Assembly (NCBI RefSeq): GCF_014650775.1
Contig: NZ_BMVP01000013.1
Location: 1 to 64,000, forward strand
Direction: 5' to 3'
Source of the DNA: Streptomyces cirratus
Lineage (GTDB): Bacteria > Actinomycetota > Actinomycetes > Streptomycetales > Streptomycetaceae
DNA length: 64,000 nt
Shown here one piece after another: positions 1-8,256 of this stretch (its first letter is position 1; the number at the start of each line of letters is the position of its first letter). The position numbers and the translations under genes were made by a program. The notes beneath the pieces were generated by a model. It searched no databases. It worked only from the letters and a program-made list of their open reading frames with translations, and was not told the DNA's origin.

Positions 1-375
1 CGGTCAGTTCATGACGACGTATCACGAAAACATGATCCACCACCGAACGATCTTTTGAAGACGGACCCTAGTGGTTCCTCGCCGCCCCAGCCTCCGTCTT
101 TTTTCCGCCAACCTTGCCGAGGGCATGCCGATGTGACCAGAACAGCAGTACGGGGCCATCCCCTGGAAGATCGCGGGCAGTCGTATGGCTCGGCTGGACG
201 GCCTCGGTCCGTCGAATGGCTGGATCGTCGCCCCCATTGCCCTTAAGGGCACAGCTGCCCAGTCCTGTTTCCCTGGAAACGATAGGATCATCAGGGCGCC
301 TGACCATCGCCTGCCGCACAGGAGCCCCGGGACGGGGCGACCGTGCGGGCGAACACATGGGGGAAGTGGGACTGG
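1..375. other. Intergenic region upstream of the LuxR-type regulator
   Basis: No convincing gene is seen here. The stretch holds three short dyads: GCCCTTAAGGGC at 239-250, GTTTCCCTGGAAAC at 267-280 and TCAGGGCGCCTGA at 291-303. They lie 70-140 bases upstream of the regulator start and could be operator sites for it, but nothing in the sequence ties a protein to them. Confidence 0.4.
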
Positions 376-975
376 ATGGCAAACGACTGCATAGTGGTCG
401 GCCTCATGGTGGCCAGATTGTCATTGCGGCGGAGGATCAGGAGACTCGTCAGCAAGCGGGGGTGGGACTCCTTCGATGTGGAAGACAGGAGCGTCCTCCC
501 GCCATCCGATGTGCTGATCGTCGATGGCGACCGCCTGGGCGAGATACGTGAATCCGTCCCGGTCGTGGTGCTGACGTATGGGGGCGGTATGCGTTACCAC
601 AGCCCCTCCCAAGTGGATGTACGCGCCATAGTCGACCGTGATGATCTGGACGACGCCTTTTTGGAGGCCGTCCACGAGGTCGCGACGGGACACGGGTGGA
701 TTTCGCCCACTCTCGTACGTCCTCTGCTGCGCAGGCCACCGTCTATGGAGACGACGCCTCATCGGCCTGTCCGGACCTCAGGGCTTGCTCCGCACCTGAC
801 CGCGCGGGAGCACGAGGTCTTGTCCCTGGTGTCTCAGGGAATGAACAACAGCGAAATCTCCGGGGCTCTGTACATCGCCGAAAGCACGGTGAAATTTCAC
901 GTGTCGAACATTCTGCATAAGACCGGATGCCGGGACCGCAGTCAGTTGGCAGCTCGGAGACCCGTCGCGGGATGA
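376..975 (+). CDS. LuxR/NarL-type regulator with degenerate receiver domain
   Basis: A 199-residue DNA-binding regulator. The C-terminal third (about 138-190) is a LuxR helix-turn-helix: LTAREHEVLSLVSQGMNN followed by STVKFHVSNILHKTGCRDR. The N-terminal part has receiver-like features (DVLIVDGDRL, then VPVVVLT, then a helix ending GHGWISP). However, the paired acidic residues of strand 1 and the conserved Lys near strand 5 (here IVDRDD) are missing, so phosphorylation control is doubtful. The start at 376 is chosen because GGGGAAG precedes it; the frame is also open upstream to 343. It converges on the lanthipeptide operon and is its most likely regulator, which is inference from position. 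Confidence 0.8.
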   Translation: MANDCIVVGLMVARLSLRRRIRRLVSKRGWDSFDVEDRSVLPPSDVLIVDGDRLGEIRESVPVVVLTYGGGMRYHSPSQVDVRAIVDRDDLDDAFLEAVHEVATGHGWISPTLVRPLLRRPPSMETTPHRPVRTSGLAPHLTAREHEVLSLVSQGMNNSEISGALYIAESTVKFHVSNILHKTGCRDRSQLAARRPVAG

Positions 976-1022
976 TCTCCGGACGAGAGCCGTGTAGCCG
1001 CAGTAGGAAATGAGGGAGACCT

Positions 1023-1202
1023 ATGAAGAAGCAAGAAACGATCCGGTGGGCGGCGGTGGGATTTCTGCTCGTCCTTGCACTGACCGCCCCGTTCTTTGGG
1101 GACAGTACGATTGCCGTCGTGATGCCCCTCCTGCTCGCTGTGGTGCTCGGGGGTGTCAATGTCACACTCAAAAAAAGGGGAACTCCAGGAAATGTGGAGT
1201 AG
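1023..1202 (+). CDS. Small two-helix membrane protein (59 aa)
   Basis: A short open frame of 59 residues preceded by a clear ribosome-binding site (GAGGGAG, 5 bases before ATG). It begins MKKQETIRWAA and has two hydrophobic stretches, about residues 9-24 and 29-47, separated by PFFGDSTI, with a basic tail (KKRG). It lies 47 bases after the luxR-type gene on the same strand, so they are probably co-transcribed. It resembles no family recognised here. Possible roles are an immunity or accessory membrane peptide for the adjacent lanthipeptide, or a partner of the regulator; both are guesses. Confidence 0.6.
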   Translation: MKKQETIRWAAVGFLLVLALTAPFFGDSTIAVVMPLLLAVVLGGVNVTLKKRGTPGNVE

Positions 1203-1233
1203 ACCGGCCAGAAGTTAAGGACACAGCAACCCC

Positions 1234-1268
1234 AGGGCGACCGACATGCGATGCGTGGCGGTCGCCCT
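1234..1268. terminator. Bidirectional hairpin between convergent units
   Basis: AGGGCGACCG pairs with CGGTCGCCCT (10-bp stem), and an inner CATGC/GCGTG stem sits in the loop. It lies between the ends of the small membrane protein gene and lanE, where convergent transcription should stop. Confidence 0.75.
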
Positions 1269-1277
1269 CTGCTGTGG

Positions 1278-2063
1278 TCAGGAGACCTGATAGCGGGCGA
1301 ACCGAACGGCGCCCAGGGCGCAGATGGCCAGCGCGTAGAAGGCTAGAACCAGGAAGCCGAGAGTTTGTGTCCCGCCGGTCGCTTGGGTAGCGGCCGACAT
1401 GATCGTTCCTCCGCCTGCGAGGTCCCCGGCGCTCCCAGGAAGGAGGTGGGCCATGGCCGAGTGGCCCAGTGAGGATGAGAGGACTCGCAGGGCAGGTTCC
1501 AAGAATTGCGTGAGCACGAGGATGCCGACGATCGCGACCGTCTGGTTGCGTACGAGCGCCCCCACGCCTACCCCGATGGCTCCCCAGAGTGTCAGCACCA
1601 CGACGCTGCCGGCCAAGGCGCTAAGGACGCTGGTGTGCGTGAGGAACGAGGACTGTCCATGTCCAGTCAGTAGCGCGGCTGTCACGAGTGCCCCGGAGGC
1701 GACCGAAACGACTCCGTACAACAATGCCGTGCAGAGTCCCACCGCGATCTTGGCGCCGTATACGCGTGCTCTGCGAGGCTCGGCCAGCAGTGTGGCCGTT
1801 AGGGTGCGGGAGTGGTGTTCCTGAGTGACCAGGACTACTCCGATGGCCAGTGGAAAGATGTAGGTCAGTGCCAGCGCGATGTTGTAAGCGGGAACGACGC
1901 CTTCCGCCGTGTTGAAGTCCAGTGGACTGCGGGGTGCGTTCAGGCCGGCGAATACGACGAGTGCGGTGATGCCCGCGCTGCCGATGGCCATGGCGAGCAG
2001 CAGGATCCACCACAGCCGGGTGGAAGTGAGTTTGTGTATTTCGGACCGTAGTTGCGTGCTCAT
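1278..2063 (-). CDS. lanE: ABC-2 type permease, probable LanE self-protection subunit
   Basis: A 261-residue integral membrane protein with about six hydrophobic segments: a first helix near 17-38 (LWWILLLAMAIGSAGITALVV), a large loop, then helices around 65-85, 105-130, 145-170, 175-195 and 235-255. It has the build of ABC-2 permeases such as LanE/LanG. Its start overlaps the stop of the ATPase gene by four bases (ATGA), indicating translational coupling. It is the last gene of the lanthipeptide operon. In this setting, LanFE pairs pump the mature peptide away from the producer membrane. No separate LanG is present, so it may act as a homodimer with LanF. Assignment to immunity rests on context. 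Confidence 0.8.
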   Translation of the reverse strand: MSTQLRSEIHKLTSTRLWWILLLAMAIGSAGITALVVFAGLNAPRSPLDFNTAEGVVPAYNIALALTYIFPLAIGVVLVTQEHHSRTLTATLLAEPRRARVYGAKIAVGLCTALLYGVVSVASGALVTAALLTGHGQSSFLTHTSVLSALAGSVVVLTLWGAIGVGVGALVRNQTVAIVGILVLTQFLEPALRVLSSSLGHSAMAHLLPGSAGDLAGGGTIMSAATQATGGTQTLGFLVLAFYALAICALGAVRFARYQVS

Positions 2064-2830
2064 GTCTGTGTTCCCTCCCCTGCCTGCGTCAGGCGCATGA
2101 AGGCTGACTCCAGGCGCTCGCCCTGTGTCAGGAGATGGTCGAGGGGGCCGCTGCTCAGTAGTTTCCCGTGATGCATGAGCAGGACATCGTCTACGGTCTG
2201 TTCCATTTCACTGAGCAGGTGGCTGGAGAGGAGGACCGTCCTGCCTGAGGCGGCGAACCTCCGTAGAAATGTCCGGAGCCACAACATCCCCTCCGGGTCC
2301 AGGCCGTTGCTCGGCTCGTCCAAGATCAGCAGTTCCGGATCGCCCAGGAGCGCGGCTGCCAGCGAGAGGCGCTGCTTCATACCGGTCGAGTAGCCGGACA
2401 CGGGACGGTCTGCCGCTTCGGCGAGCCCTGTTTCGGCGAGAAGCCGGTCCAACCGTTCGGGGCTGCATCCTGCGGCCGGCGCGTAGCAGCGCAGGTGACC
2501 GCGGCCGGTCCGGCCGCCCACGAACGCTCCGCCGTCAAGGCTGACGCCGATCCTTTGAGTAGGGGTTTGCAGCTCCCGGTAGGGGTGCCCCCATAGGAGT
2601 GCTGTTCCTTCCGTGGGCCGAATCAGTCCCAGCAGCATCCGGAGGGTTGTGGTCTTCCCCGCTCCATTGGGGCCGAGGAAACCAGTGACTCTACCTGCTG
2701 GCACATCGAAGGAGATCCCGTCGACGGCGGTCCGTCCTCGGAATTTTTTGCGTAGTCCGCAGACCTCGATTACAGGGCTATTGTCTTTCACTGGCGTTGT
2801 TCGTTCCATGCATTCTTGTTGTTCTGTCAT
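2060..2830 (-). CDS. lanF: ABC transporter ATPase, probable LanF self-protection subunit
   Basis: A 256-residue cytoplasmic ATPase that would energise the neighbouring permease. Visible motifs are Walker A GPNGAGKTT (about 53-61), the signature region SGYSTGMKQR, Walker B LLILDEPSNGLDPEG and the switch His in LLSSHLLSEM. The start at 2830 follows GAGGGAGAGAC and lies nine bases after the lanT stop. It is coupled to the permease gene by an ATGA overlap. Length and motifs fit the LanF/BcrA branch of single-domain exporters. The immunity role follows from its place at the end of the lan operon. Confidence 0.85.
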   Translation of the reverse strand: MTEQQECMERTTPVKDNSPVIEVCGLRKKFRGRTAVDGISFDVPAGRVTGFLGPNGAGKTTTLRMLLGLIRPTEGTALLWGHPYRELQTPTQRIGVSLDGGAFVGGRTGRGHLRCYAPAAGCSPERLDRLLAETGLAEAADRPVSGYSTGMKQRLSLAAALLGDPELLILDEPSNGLDPEGMLWLRTFLRRFAASGRTVLLSSHLLSEMEQTVDDVLLMHHGKLLSSGPLDHLLTQGERLESAFMRLTQAGEGTQT

Positions 2831-2839
2831 GTCTCTCCC

Positions 2840-5002
2840 TCAGGCCGTTGTCAGGTTGACCTGGGAGCGGACCAGATCCCGGTACGGGCCGGCTTCGGAT
2901 ATCAATTCCTCGTGGCGTCCGGTCTGGACGATCCTGCCGTGTTCGAGAACCACCACCAAGTCGGCGCCTACGATGGTCGACAGACGGTGGGCGATGATGA
3001 TGCGGGTGCACTCCAACCGGTCCAGGGCGGCAGCGATCTTGGACTCTGTGATGGTGTCCAATGCGCTTGTGGCCTCGTCGAGGACGAGGACCCGGGGTTT
3101 CCGGGCCAGAGCTCGCGCCAAGGCGATCCGCTGGCGCTGGCCGCCGGAGAGGCTGCTGCCCATTTCACGTACCGGTGTGTGATAGCCCAGCGGCATCGCC
3201 TTTATGTCTTCGTGAATGTGTGCCTGCCGAGCGGCCTCGATCACCGCTTCCATGGTGGCGTCGGGCACGCCGAACCGGATGTTGTCCGCAATGCTTCGAT
3301 TACTCAGCACGGTGTCTTGGGGAACGTACGCGGCTTTTTGGTAGAAACTCTCAGCGCTGATTTCCCGAAGTGAGACTCCGTCGTAATAGATGTCGCCGGC
3401 CCGGACCGGATACAGACCCATCAGGAGCTTTCCAAGCGTGCTCTTGCCCGACCCTGAACTGCCCACCACGGCGATGCGCTGACCGGGTCGGATGTCGATC
3501 GACACGTCGGTGAGGGCAGGCTGTCTGGTGCCTGGGTAGGAGAAGGCCACCCCTTCCAGACGGACCGCACCCTGCATGGAGACCGGGCGGTCTCCAAAAG
3601 CGCCTGGGGAATGTGGCTGGTGAAGGATGTCACCGACTCGGGCCACTTGCGCGTTCGCGGTAATGAGCTGGGTGAAGGCACCGGAGAGCGACATCACCAT
3701 TCCGAGACTCGTCGCGGCGAGTGTCTGCGCCGCCACGGCAGAGCCGAGGTCCAGCGAACCATGAAGGACGAGCCAGAGACCCACTGCGAGCACAAGCAAG
3801 GGGCCGAATACCTGGAATACCGAATAGCCGCTGGTCGCAATACCCTGCAGGACGATCCGGCGCCGGGTCTGTTCCATGCCGGCCTCGTATACCTTCTCCC
3901 AGTCCCGGAAGAAGGTCTCCGTCATCCCCGAGACCTTCAGGGTTTCGATCGACGACAGCGCCTCCATCTGGAGGGAAGACGACTTCGTGGTCTCAGTGAT
4001 CTCTCTCTCGGTGATTCGGCGGATGGGGCGGTACGTGGTCACGGCGACAGCGAGCATGGTCAGGAAGACCACGAAAGCTGTTGCCCCCAGGGTGAACGAG
4101 CGATAGAACATGTAGCCGAAGATGGCAATTAGACTGCCCAGATCCAGCAGTACAGCCGACAACTGGCTCGAGAGCATGTCCCGTACGGACGTGATGCTGG
4201 ACAGCCGGTAGAAGAGTTCACCCTGCGAGCGGTTGGCGAAATACTTGTAAGGAAGTTCGAGCAGCCGTTTGAAAGTTCTTCCCATCATCGCCTTGCCAAG
4301 GCTCTTGATTACTGCGGCCAGACACAGCGCACGAAGCAGCGAAATGAGGAAAAAGACCGTCATGGGGATGAGGAAGGCCGCCACGACCAGGGCAATGGGG
4401 GTCTTCTCGAGGTATCCCGCGTAGTCGTTGACCGCGTGTTGGGTGGCGATGGGCATGAAAATGGTGAAGGCGTACAGCAGAAGGGACATGGCGAACGCCT
4501 GGAGCAGCGGGCGCCGGGCGCCTGTCAGCGCTTGAAGGAACTCTCGCCAGACGCTGGGTTCGCGATGCTGTTCGGGTTGATGATCTGCCGTTGGTTCAGC
4601 CTCGAGTGCCAAGCCTGAGTAGTGGAGTTCGAACTCCTCGACCGAGTACTTCCGGCGTCCGCTGCCCGGGTCGACAACGGTGACGTGGTGATCGTTGATT
4701 TCCTCGACGACCACGACGTGGCTGTCGTCCCAGTACGCGATGATGGGGAGTTTCAGTTCCCCGAGGCGCTGTGCGCCGGCCCTGAAGGCCCGAACGGTGA
4801 ACCCCCGCCCGCGTAAAATTGAGGCGATTTCCTTGATGGTGAGCCCGTCGCGGCCTACCTCGTGCTGTCGTCGCAGGGCAGCCACCGAATCGCGGGAGCC
4901 GTGCGCCGACAACACCATAGCGATGCAGCACAGCCCGCACTCGGACTGGGCGAACTGCTGGACCTCACGAACCCGTCGGGTCCTGCGGATGCCCGCTGCC
5001 AT
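2840..5002 (-). CDS. lanT: LanT: peptidase-containing ABC transporter
   Basis: A 720-residue bifunctional exporter. The N-terminal C39 peptidase domain (about 10-140) has the catalytic Cys in SECGLCC (Cys22), a His in DDSHVVVVEE and an Asp in VVDPGSG. A six-helix transmembrane domain follows (about 165-445). The ATPase domain has Walker A GSSGSGKST, signature SLSGGQRQR, Walker B VLVLDEATSALD and H-loop IIIAHRLST. The family cuts leaders after a double-glycine-type motif while exporting the peptide; both precursors here end their leaders in Ala-Ala-Gly. ATG overlaps the lanM2 stop (TAATG), with GGGAGG just upstream. Confidence 0.95.
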   Translation of the reverse strand: MAAGIRRTRRVREVQQFAQSECGLCCIAMVLSAHGSRDSVAALRRQHEVGRDGLTIKEIASILRGRGFTVRAFRAGAQRLGELKLPIIAYWDDSHVVVVEEINDHHVTVVDPGSGRRKYSVEEFELHYSGLALEAEPTADHQPEQHREPSVWREFLQALTGARRPLLQAFAMSLLLYAFTIFMPIATQHAVNDYAGYLEKTPIALVVAAFLIPMTVFFLISLLRALCLAAVIKSLGKAMMGRTFKRLLELPYKYFANRSQGELFYRLSSITSVRDMLSSQLSAVLLDLGSLIAIFGYMFYRSFTLGATAFVVFLTMLAVAVTTYRPIRRITEREITETTKSSSLQMEALSSIETLKVSGMTETFFRDWEKVYEAGMEQTRRRIVLQGIATSGYSVFQVFGPLLVLAVGLWLVLHGSLDLGSAVAAQTLAATSLGMVMSLSGAFTQLITANAQVARVGDILHQPHSPGAFGDRPVSMQGAVRLEGVAFSYPGTRQPALTDVSIDIRPGQRIAVVGSSGSGKSTLGKLLMGLYPVRAGDIYYDGVSLREISAESFYQKAAYVPQDTVLSNRSIADNIRFGVPDATMEAVIEAARQAHIHEDIKAMPLGYHTPVREMGSSLSGGQRQRIALARALARKPRVLVLDEATSALDTITESKIAAALDRLECTRIIIAHRLSTIVGADLVVVLEHGRIVQTGRHEELISEAGPYRDLVRSQVNLTTA

Positions 5003-7824
5003 TAGTGGCCTCCCTGGAAGATGGGAAGACTACGCCCGGGGTGGTTGAGCATCGACTGGGCCGCGAACCAGCCGGAAAGTCCGAGGAAGAAGGAGGGTAG
5101 GTGGGGCTCGGTACCAATACCGCAGGTCCAGCCACCCTCTGCGTACCGGTGTAGGAAGCTGGTGTGCAGCGTCGCTGCCTCGGACCGCAACTCGGGCCAG
5201 TCGAGCCGGTCAGCCAGGTCGCACAGGACCGCGATGCGGCCGGCGACCCCGTGGCAGAGGCTGATGTCGGGGCCGATATCCGAGCCGGGGTCGTGCGAGA
5301 TGAGTCGTTCGATCTCGGGGGCGATGGCCTCACGGATGCGTCCATTAGATTCGCCAGTGCATGCCAGGAGTCCGGCCGCTGCGTATGCGACACCCGCGTA
5401 GCCCTTGCACCAACCGCTGCCCTTGGCTCGGTCACGAAGGGTCGCGTCCTGCCAGCGGTGGCGCCCGTAGGCGTGGGCGAACCGCTCCAGATGGTCGCGT
5501 GCGCCGCTGCCGTCGTCCAAGCCCTTCGCGACCAGGGCACTCATCGCGGCGATCCGGCCGAACCTGCCGTGTGCAAGGCCGAGTTCGTCGCCGGGATGTG
5601 TTGTGGGGTCGCCGTCGACGGTGACCAGGCGTTGCAGCAGCCGCTCGGGCGGGATGCCCATCAGCTCGGGCGCGCCGTGGCTCTGGTATGAGGCGAGGTA
5701 GACGAGGTAGCCGCTGTAGCCGTTCAGGTAGTCGAAGGCTGCGGCGGTGAGGCTTTCGATGTCAGGAAGCGCTGCACCGTGCTGGAGGGTGACGGTTGTA
5801 CGGAACCGCGCGGAGGGAGAGCGGAGCCGGCGGATCTCCCAGTCGGTCACGAGGTTGGAGAGAACCCCGGTGTATGGGGACATGGACAGCGGTGACCCGT
5901 CTACCACCAATTCTTCGGGCATTGCAGAGTCGCAGACTCGCGCGATGTCCACGCCGAGGGTCGAGATGCTCGCGCGAGCATCGGTGTCCGCCAGGTGTAT
6001 GAGGAGTCCGCCGCCGCCGAAGAGGGTCGTGTCGACTGGCCCCAGGCTCAGCCCGTCGCCCTGTAGATGGGGCGTGAGCCAGGTGGGTGTGGTATTCGTT
6101 CCGACCACCAGGTCGCGGAGCGTGGCATGCCAGGCTCCGGGATCGGTCAGGTCGGGAAACACTGTGCGGCGGGACCCTCTGTCGGCGTCCCGGGCCCTGC
6201 TTGGCTCCCAGGCGTCATCGGCCGAACAGGCCAGTGCGTATCGGATGTAGGTGGGGTCCCGGTTGGCGGGGCGGGCGAAGAAGGAGTGGACGGCGGCGAG
6301 AGCGGACTGGCGTGGTGTTGTGCCGACGGCTGTGCGAATCTCACGGTCGAGGTTGCCCTGTATCAGTGTGGAGTCACAGTCCACAGTGAAGAAGGGGATG
6401 TCGAGGTCGAGGAGCGCGGCCACCTCATCTTGGTGCAGTGTCTGCGCCGATTCCGGTGCGGCGCCCTGGTAGTGGTGAGGCAGTTTGCCCAGGAGCTCTG
6501 CGCGGACTTTTTTGTTTCCCAGGTACGCGGGGTGGGTGGATGCTTCCAGGAACCGTGCGTACACGTAGGTCGGACGGACGACCTGGCGCACCGCCCAGTC
6601 GTCGGAGTTGGCTATAGCTGCCTCCACACGGTCCTGATGGGCCCGGAGGAGTTCGCGAGCCTCGCGGTACCCGGTGACGATGTCGTCGGTCCAGTCCCGG
6701 GGGTCCAACGGTTCGCCGGCCACGGTGGCCATGTTGGATCCGTGTTCGATGAGGACCTGGGTGCGTTGGAATCGGATGTCGTCCGTGCCCGCGCCCACGA
6801 CCTGGTATGAGTACAGGTTTTCGGACGTCCCGGGACGTATGCAGCCGATCGCCGAGATGTCGACGTCCAGCTTCGCTCCGGTGTAGCGGGTGGGAAGGAG
6901 AACGGTCTTGAGGACCGACTGTTCTACGTCGAGGTTGAGCGTGGAGATCGCCGAGGGGGACGCTCCGGGAGCAGCCCCAGGAAGTGAGACGAGGGTCTCG
7001 GTGTCTATGACGAGCGGGCCCTCGGGGCTGGCGATGACGTTCTCGTGATGCAGGTCTGTGGCGCCGATCATGCTGAGCAGGGCGGAGGCCCGGCCGAAGC
7101 GCCGGAAGTAGCGCGAGCTCTGCATCTCTGTTCCGTCGAGGTCGGTGTGCTCGACGAATTCCTGCCACACGTGCGTTGGTTGAACGAGCGAGCGCGGGCA
7201 CAGTGGGCCGAAGAACGTCGCGTCCGGGTCGAGCAGGGCGCGGAGGGTGTCCAGGAGCTTTTGGCAGTTGTCTTGCTGAGGCTTGTACACGGCCCGGGTG
7301 CCGTCTTCGCGTACTGCCAGGCACACGGTCCGGCCGCCTCGGTGGGCATCGCCGAGCCCAGGGGTGAGCGCGGTGATTCTCGCCTGCCCGCCGAGCAGGG
7401 AGTCCAGTGGCCGGCCTGCAGCGAAGACGGCGTGCAGAACGTCTTCAACTGTGCGTGCTGCACGGTCGACGCTGAGGTTCAGAAGCCGGTCGAGTTCGGG
7501 GAATCGGCCGAGTATGGCGTTGCGGCCGGGCGCGTCGGCGACGTGGGCGTGGAACGCCTCGTAGCTCATGTCCTCCGAGTGGAGGGAGGCGATGAGGGTC
7601 CGTATTCCGGTCGTCACGCAGGCACTCATCAAAGAACGCAGGGTGGACTCTGCCACGCCAGCGAGGTCTGCGACCTCGGCAAGGGAGGGCGTTGCACGCG
7701 CAAGCCCGGCAATGCGCCGAGCGCAGTCGGACAGGTATGGCGCATAGAACGCGCCGAAGACATCTGTCCTCTCGTCGGTGATGCGCTTCACCAGTCTGTC
7801 GAGGAACACATCGCTCAATTGCAC
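5002..7824 (-). CDS. lanM2: LanM2: class II lanthipeptide synthetase (beta-side)
   Basis: A 940-residue bifunctional enzyme that phosphorylates and eliminates Ser/Thr in the precursor core and then adds Cys thiols to form (methyl)lanthionine. The dehydratase part shows DAHRGGRTV, AVYKPQQ, ATDLHHEN and VIDTETLV. The cyclase part has the zinc ligands in GWCKG (about Cys806) and SLCHG (about Cys857/His858). The GTG start at 7824 is preferred because GAGAG lies seven bases upstream. The frame is open to 7899, but that extension runs through the hairpin at 7871-7899. It follows lanA2, so it most likely modifies the beta peptide. Confidence 0.93.
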   Translation of the reverse strand: MQLSDVFLDRLVKRITDERTDVFGAFYAPYLSDCARRIAGLARATPSLAEVADLAGVAESTLRSLMSACVTTGIRTLIASLHSEDMSYEAFHAHVADAPGRNAILGRFPELDRLLNLSVDRAARTVEDVLHAVFAAGRPLDSLLGGQARITALTPGLGDAHRGGRTVCLAVREDGTRAVYKPQQDNCQKLLDTLRALLDPDATFFGPLCPRSLVQPTHVWQEFVEHTDLDGTEMQSSRYFRRFGRASALLSMIGATDLHHENVIASPEGPLVIDTETLVSLPGAAPGASPSAISTLNLDVEQSVLKTVLLPTRYTGAKLDVDISAIGCIRPGTSENLYSYQVVGAGTDDIRFQRTQVLIEHGSNMATVAGEPLDPRDWTDDIVTGYREARELLRAHQDRVEAAIANSDDWAVRQVVRPTYVYARFLEASTHPAYLGNKKVRAELLGKLPHHYQGAAPESAQTLHQDEVAALLDLDIPFFTVDCDSTLIQGNLDREIRTAVGTTPRQSALAAVHSFFARPANRDPTYIRYALACSADDAWEPSRARDADRGSRRTVFPDLTDPGAWHATLRDLVVGTNTTPTWLTPHLQGDGLSLGPVDTTLFGGGGLLIHLADTDARASISTLGVDIARVCDSAMPEELVVDGSPLSMSPYTGVLSNLVTDWEIRRLRSPSARFRTTVTLQHGAALPDIESLTAAAFDYLNGYSGYLVYLASYQSHGAPELMGIPPERLLQRLVTVDGDPTTHPGDELGLAHGRFGRIAAMSALVAKGLDDGSGARDHLERFAHAYGRHRWQDATLRDRAKGSGWCKGYAGVAYAAAGLLACTGESNGRIREAIAPEIERLISHDPGSDIGPDISLCHGVAGRIAVLCDLADRLDWPELRSEAATLHTSFLHRYAEGGWTCGIGTEPHLPSFFLGLSGWFAAQSMLNHPGRSLPIFQGGH

Positions 7825-7870
7825 GCTTGCACTCTCTTGCCTTCGTCTTTGATGGGAGGGTGTGGAGCGG

Positions 7871-7899
7871 GTGCCCCGGAACTTCTCCTTCCGGGGCAC
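7871..7899 (-). terminator. Hairpin between lanA2 and lanM2 (attenuator)
   Basis: A perfect 11-bp stem, GTGCCCCGGAA with TTCCGGGGCAC, and a 7-base loop lie 24 bases after the lanA2 stop and 47 bases before the lanM2 start. It lacks a U-tract. Such hairpins after precursor genes usually allow partial read-through and protect the short mRNA, keeping precursor above enzyme. Confidence 0.75.
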
Positions 7900-7923
7900 C
7901 TGTCCCTCACTGGTGTGGCTGGT

Positions 7924-8109
7924 TCAGCAGCGCTTGGTGCAGGCACTGGTGGGGCAGCCACCCTGCATCGCGGCGCTTGCCCCTACGACGACGGTGGTGA
8001 TGATGGTCGGCGTCCAGCCCGCGGCCAGGGAGTCGGGTGCCTCGGAAAGCTCGATGAGTTCCTCGGCACTGACATACCCGGTGGCGTCGTTCATGGCGAT
8101 GTCGCCCAT
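7924..8109 (-). CDS. lanA2: LanA2: beta-type lanthipeptide precursor
   Basis: A 61-residue precursor. The leader (1-31, MGDIAMNDATGY to SLAAG) is acidic and ends Ala-Ala-Gly, a LanT-type cleavage site. The predicted 30-residue core starts WTPTIITT and ends CPTSACTKRC, with three Cys and eight Ser/Thr. The tail matches the conserved C-terminus of haloduracin-beta and lichenicidin-beta (CPTTKCTSxC). The N-terminal Cys ring of haloduracin-beta is absent. The ATG at 8109 has AGAGAGG upstream; an open frame to 8214 lacks one. A weak hairpin (8143-8161) lies upstream, after lanM1. Confidence 0.92.
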   Translation of the reverse strand: MGDIAMNDATGYVSAEELIELSEAPDSLAAGWTPTIITTVVVGASAAMQGGCPTSACTKRC

Positions 8110-8256
8110 GATGGTTCCTCTCTTTAGGTGGGTTGTTCCAGAGTCCGCATTCGGGGCGGACCCAGCTTGCGATGGGCCATTGCTCGGATCCGCAAACGGG
8201 TTGTGGTCCGGCATGCGGACGTTGCGGGTTCGCGATGGCCGGTTGCGTACGCGCTT

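Noticed and set aside
7825..7899. Upstream extension of LanM2 starting at a GTG at 7899
   Set aside because: The extension is encoded by the hairpin after lanA2 and has no ribosome-binding site; the GTG at 7824 does.
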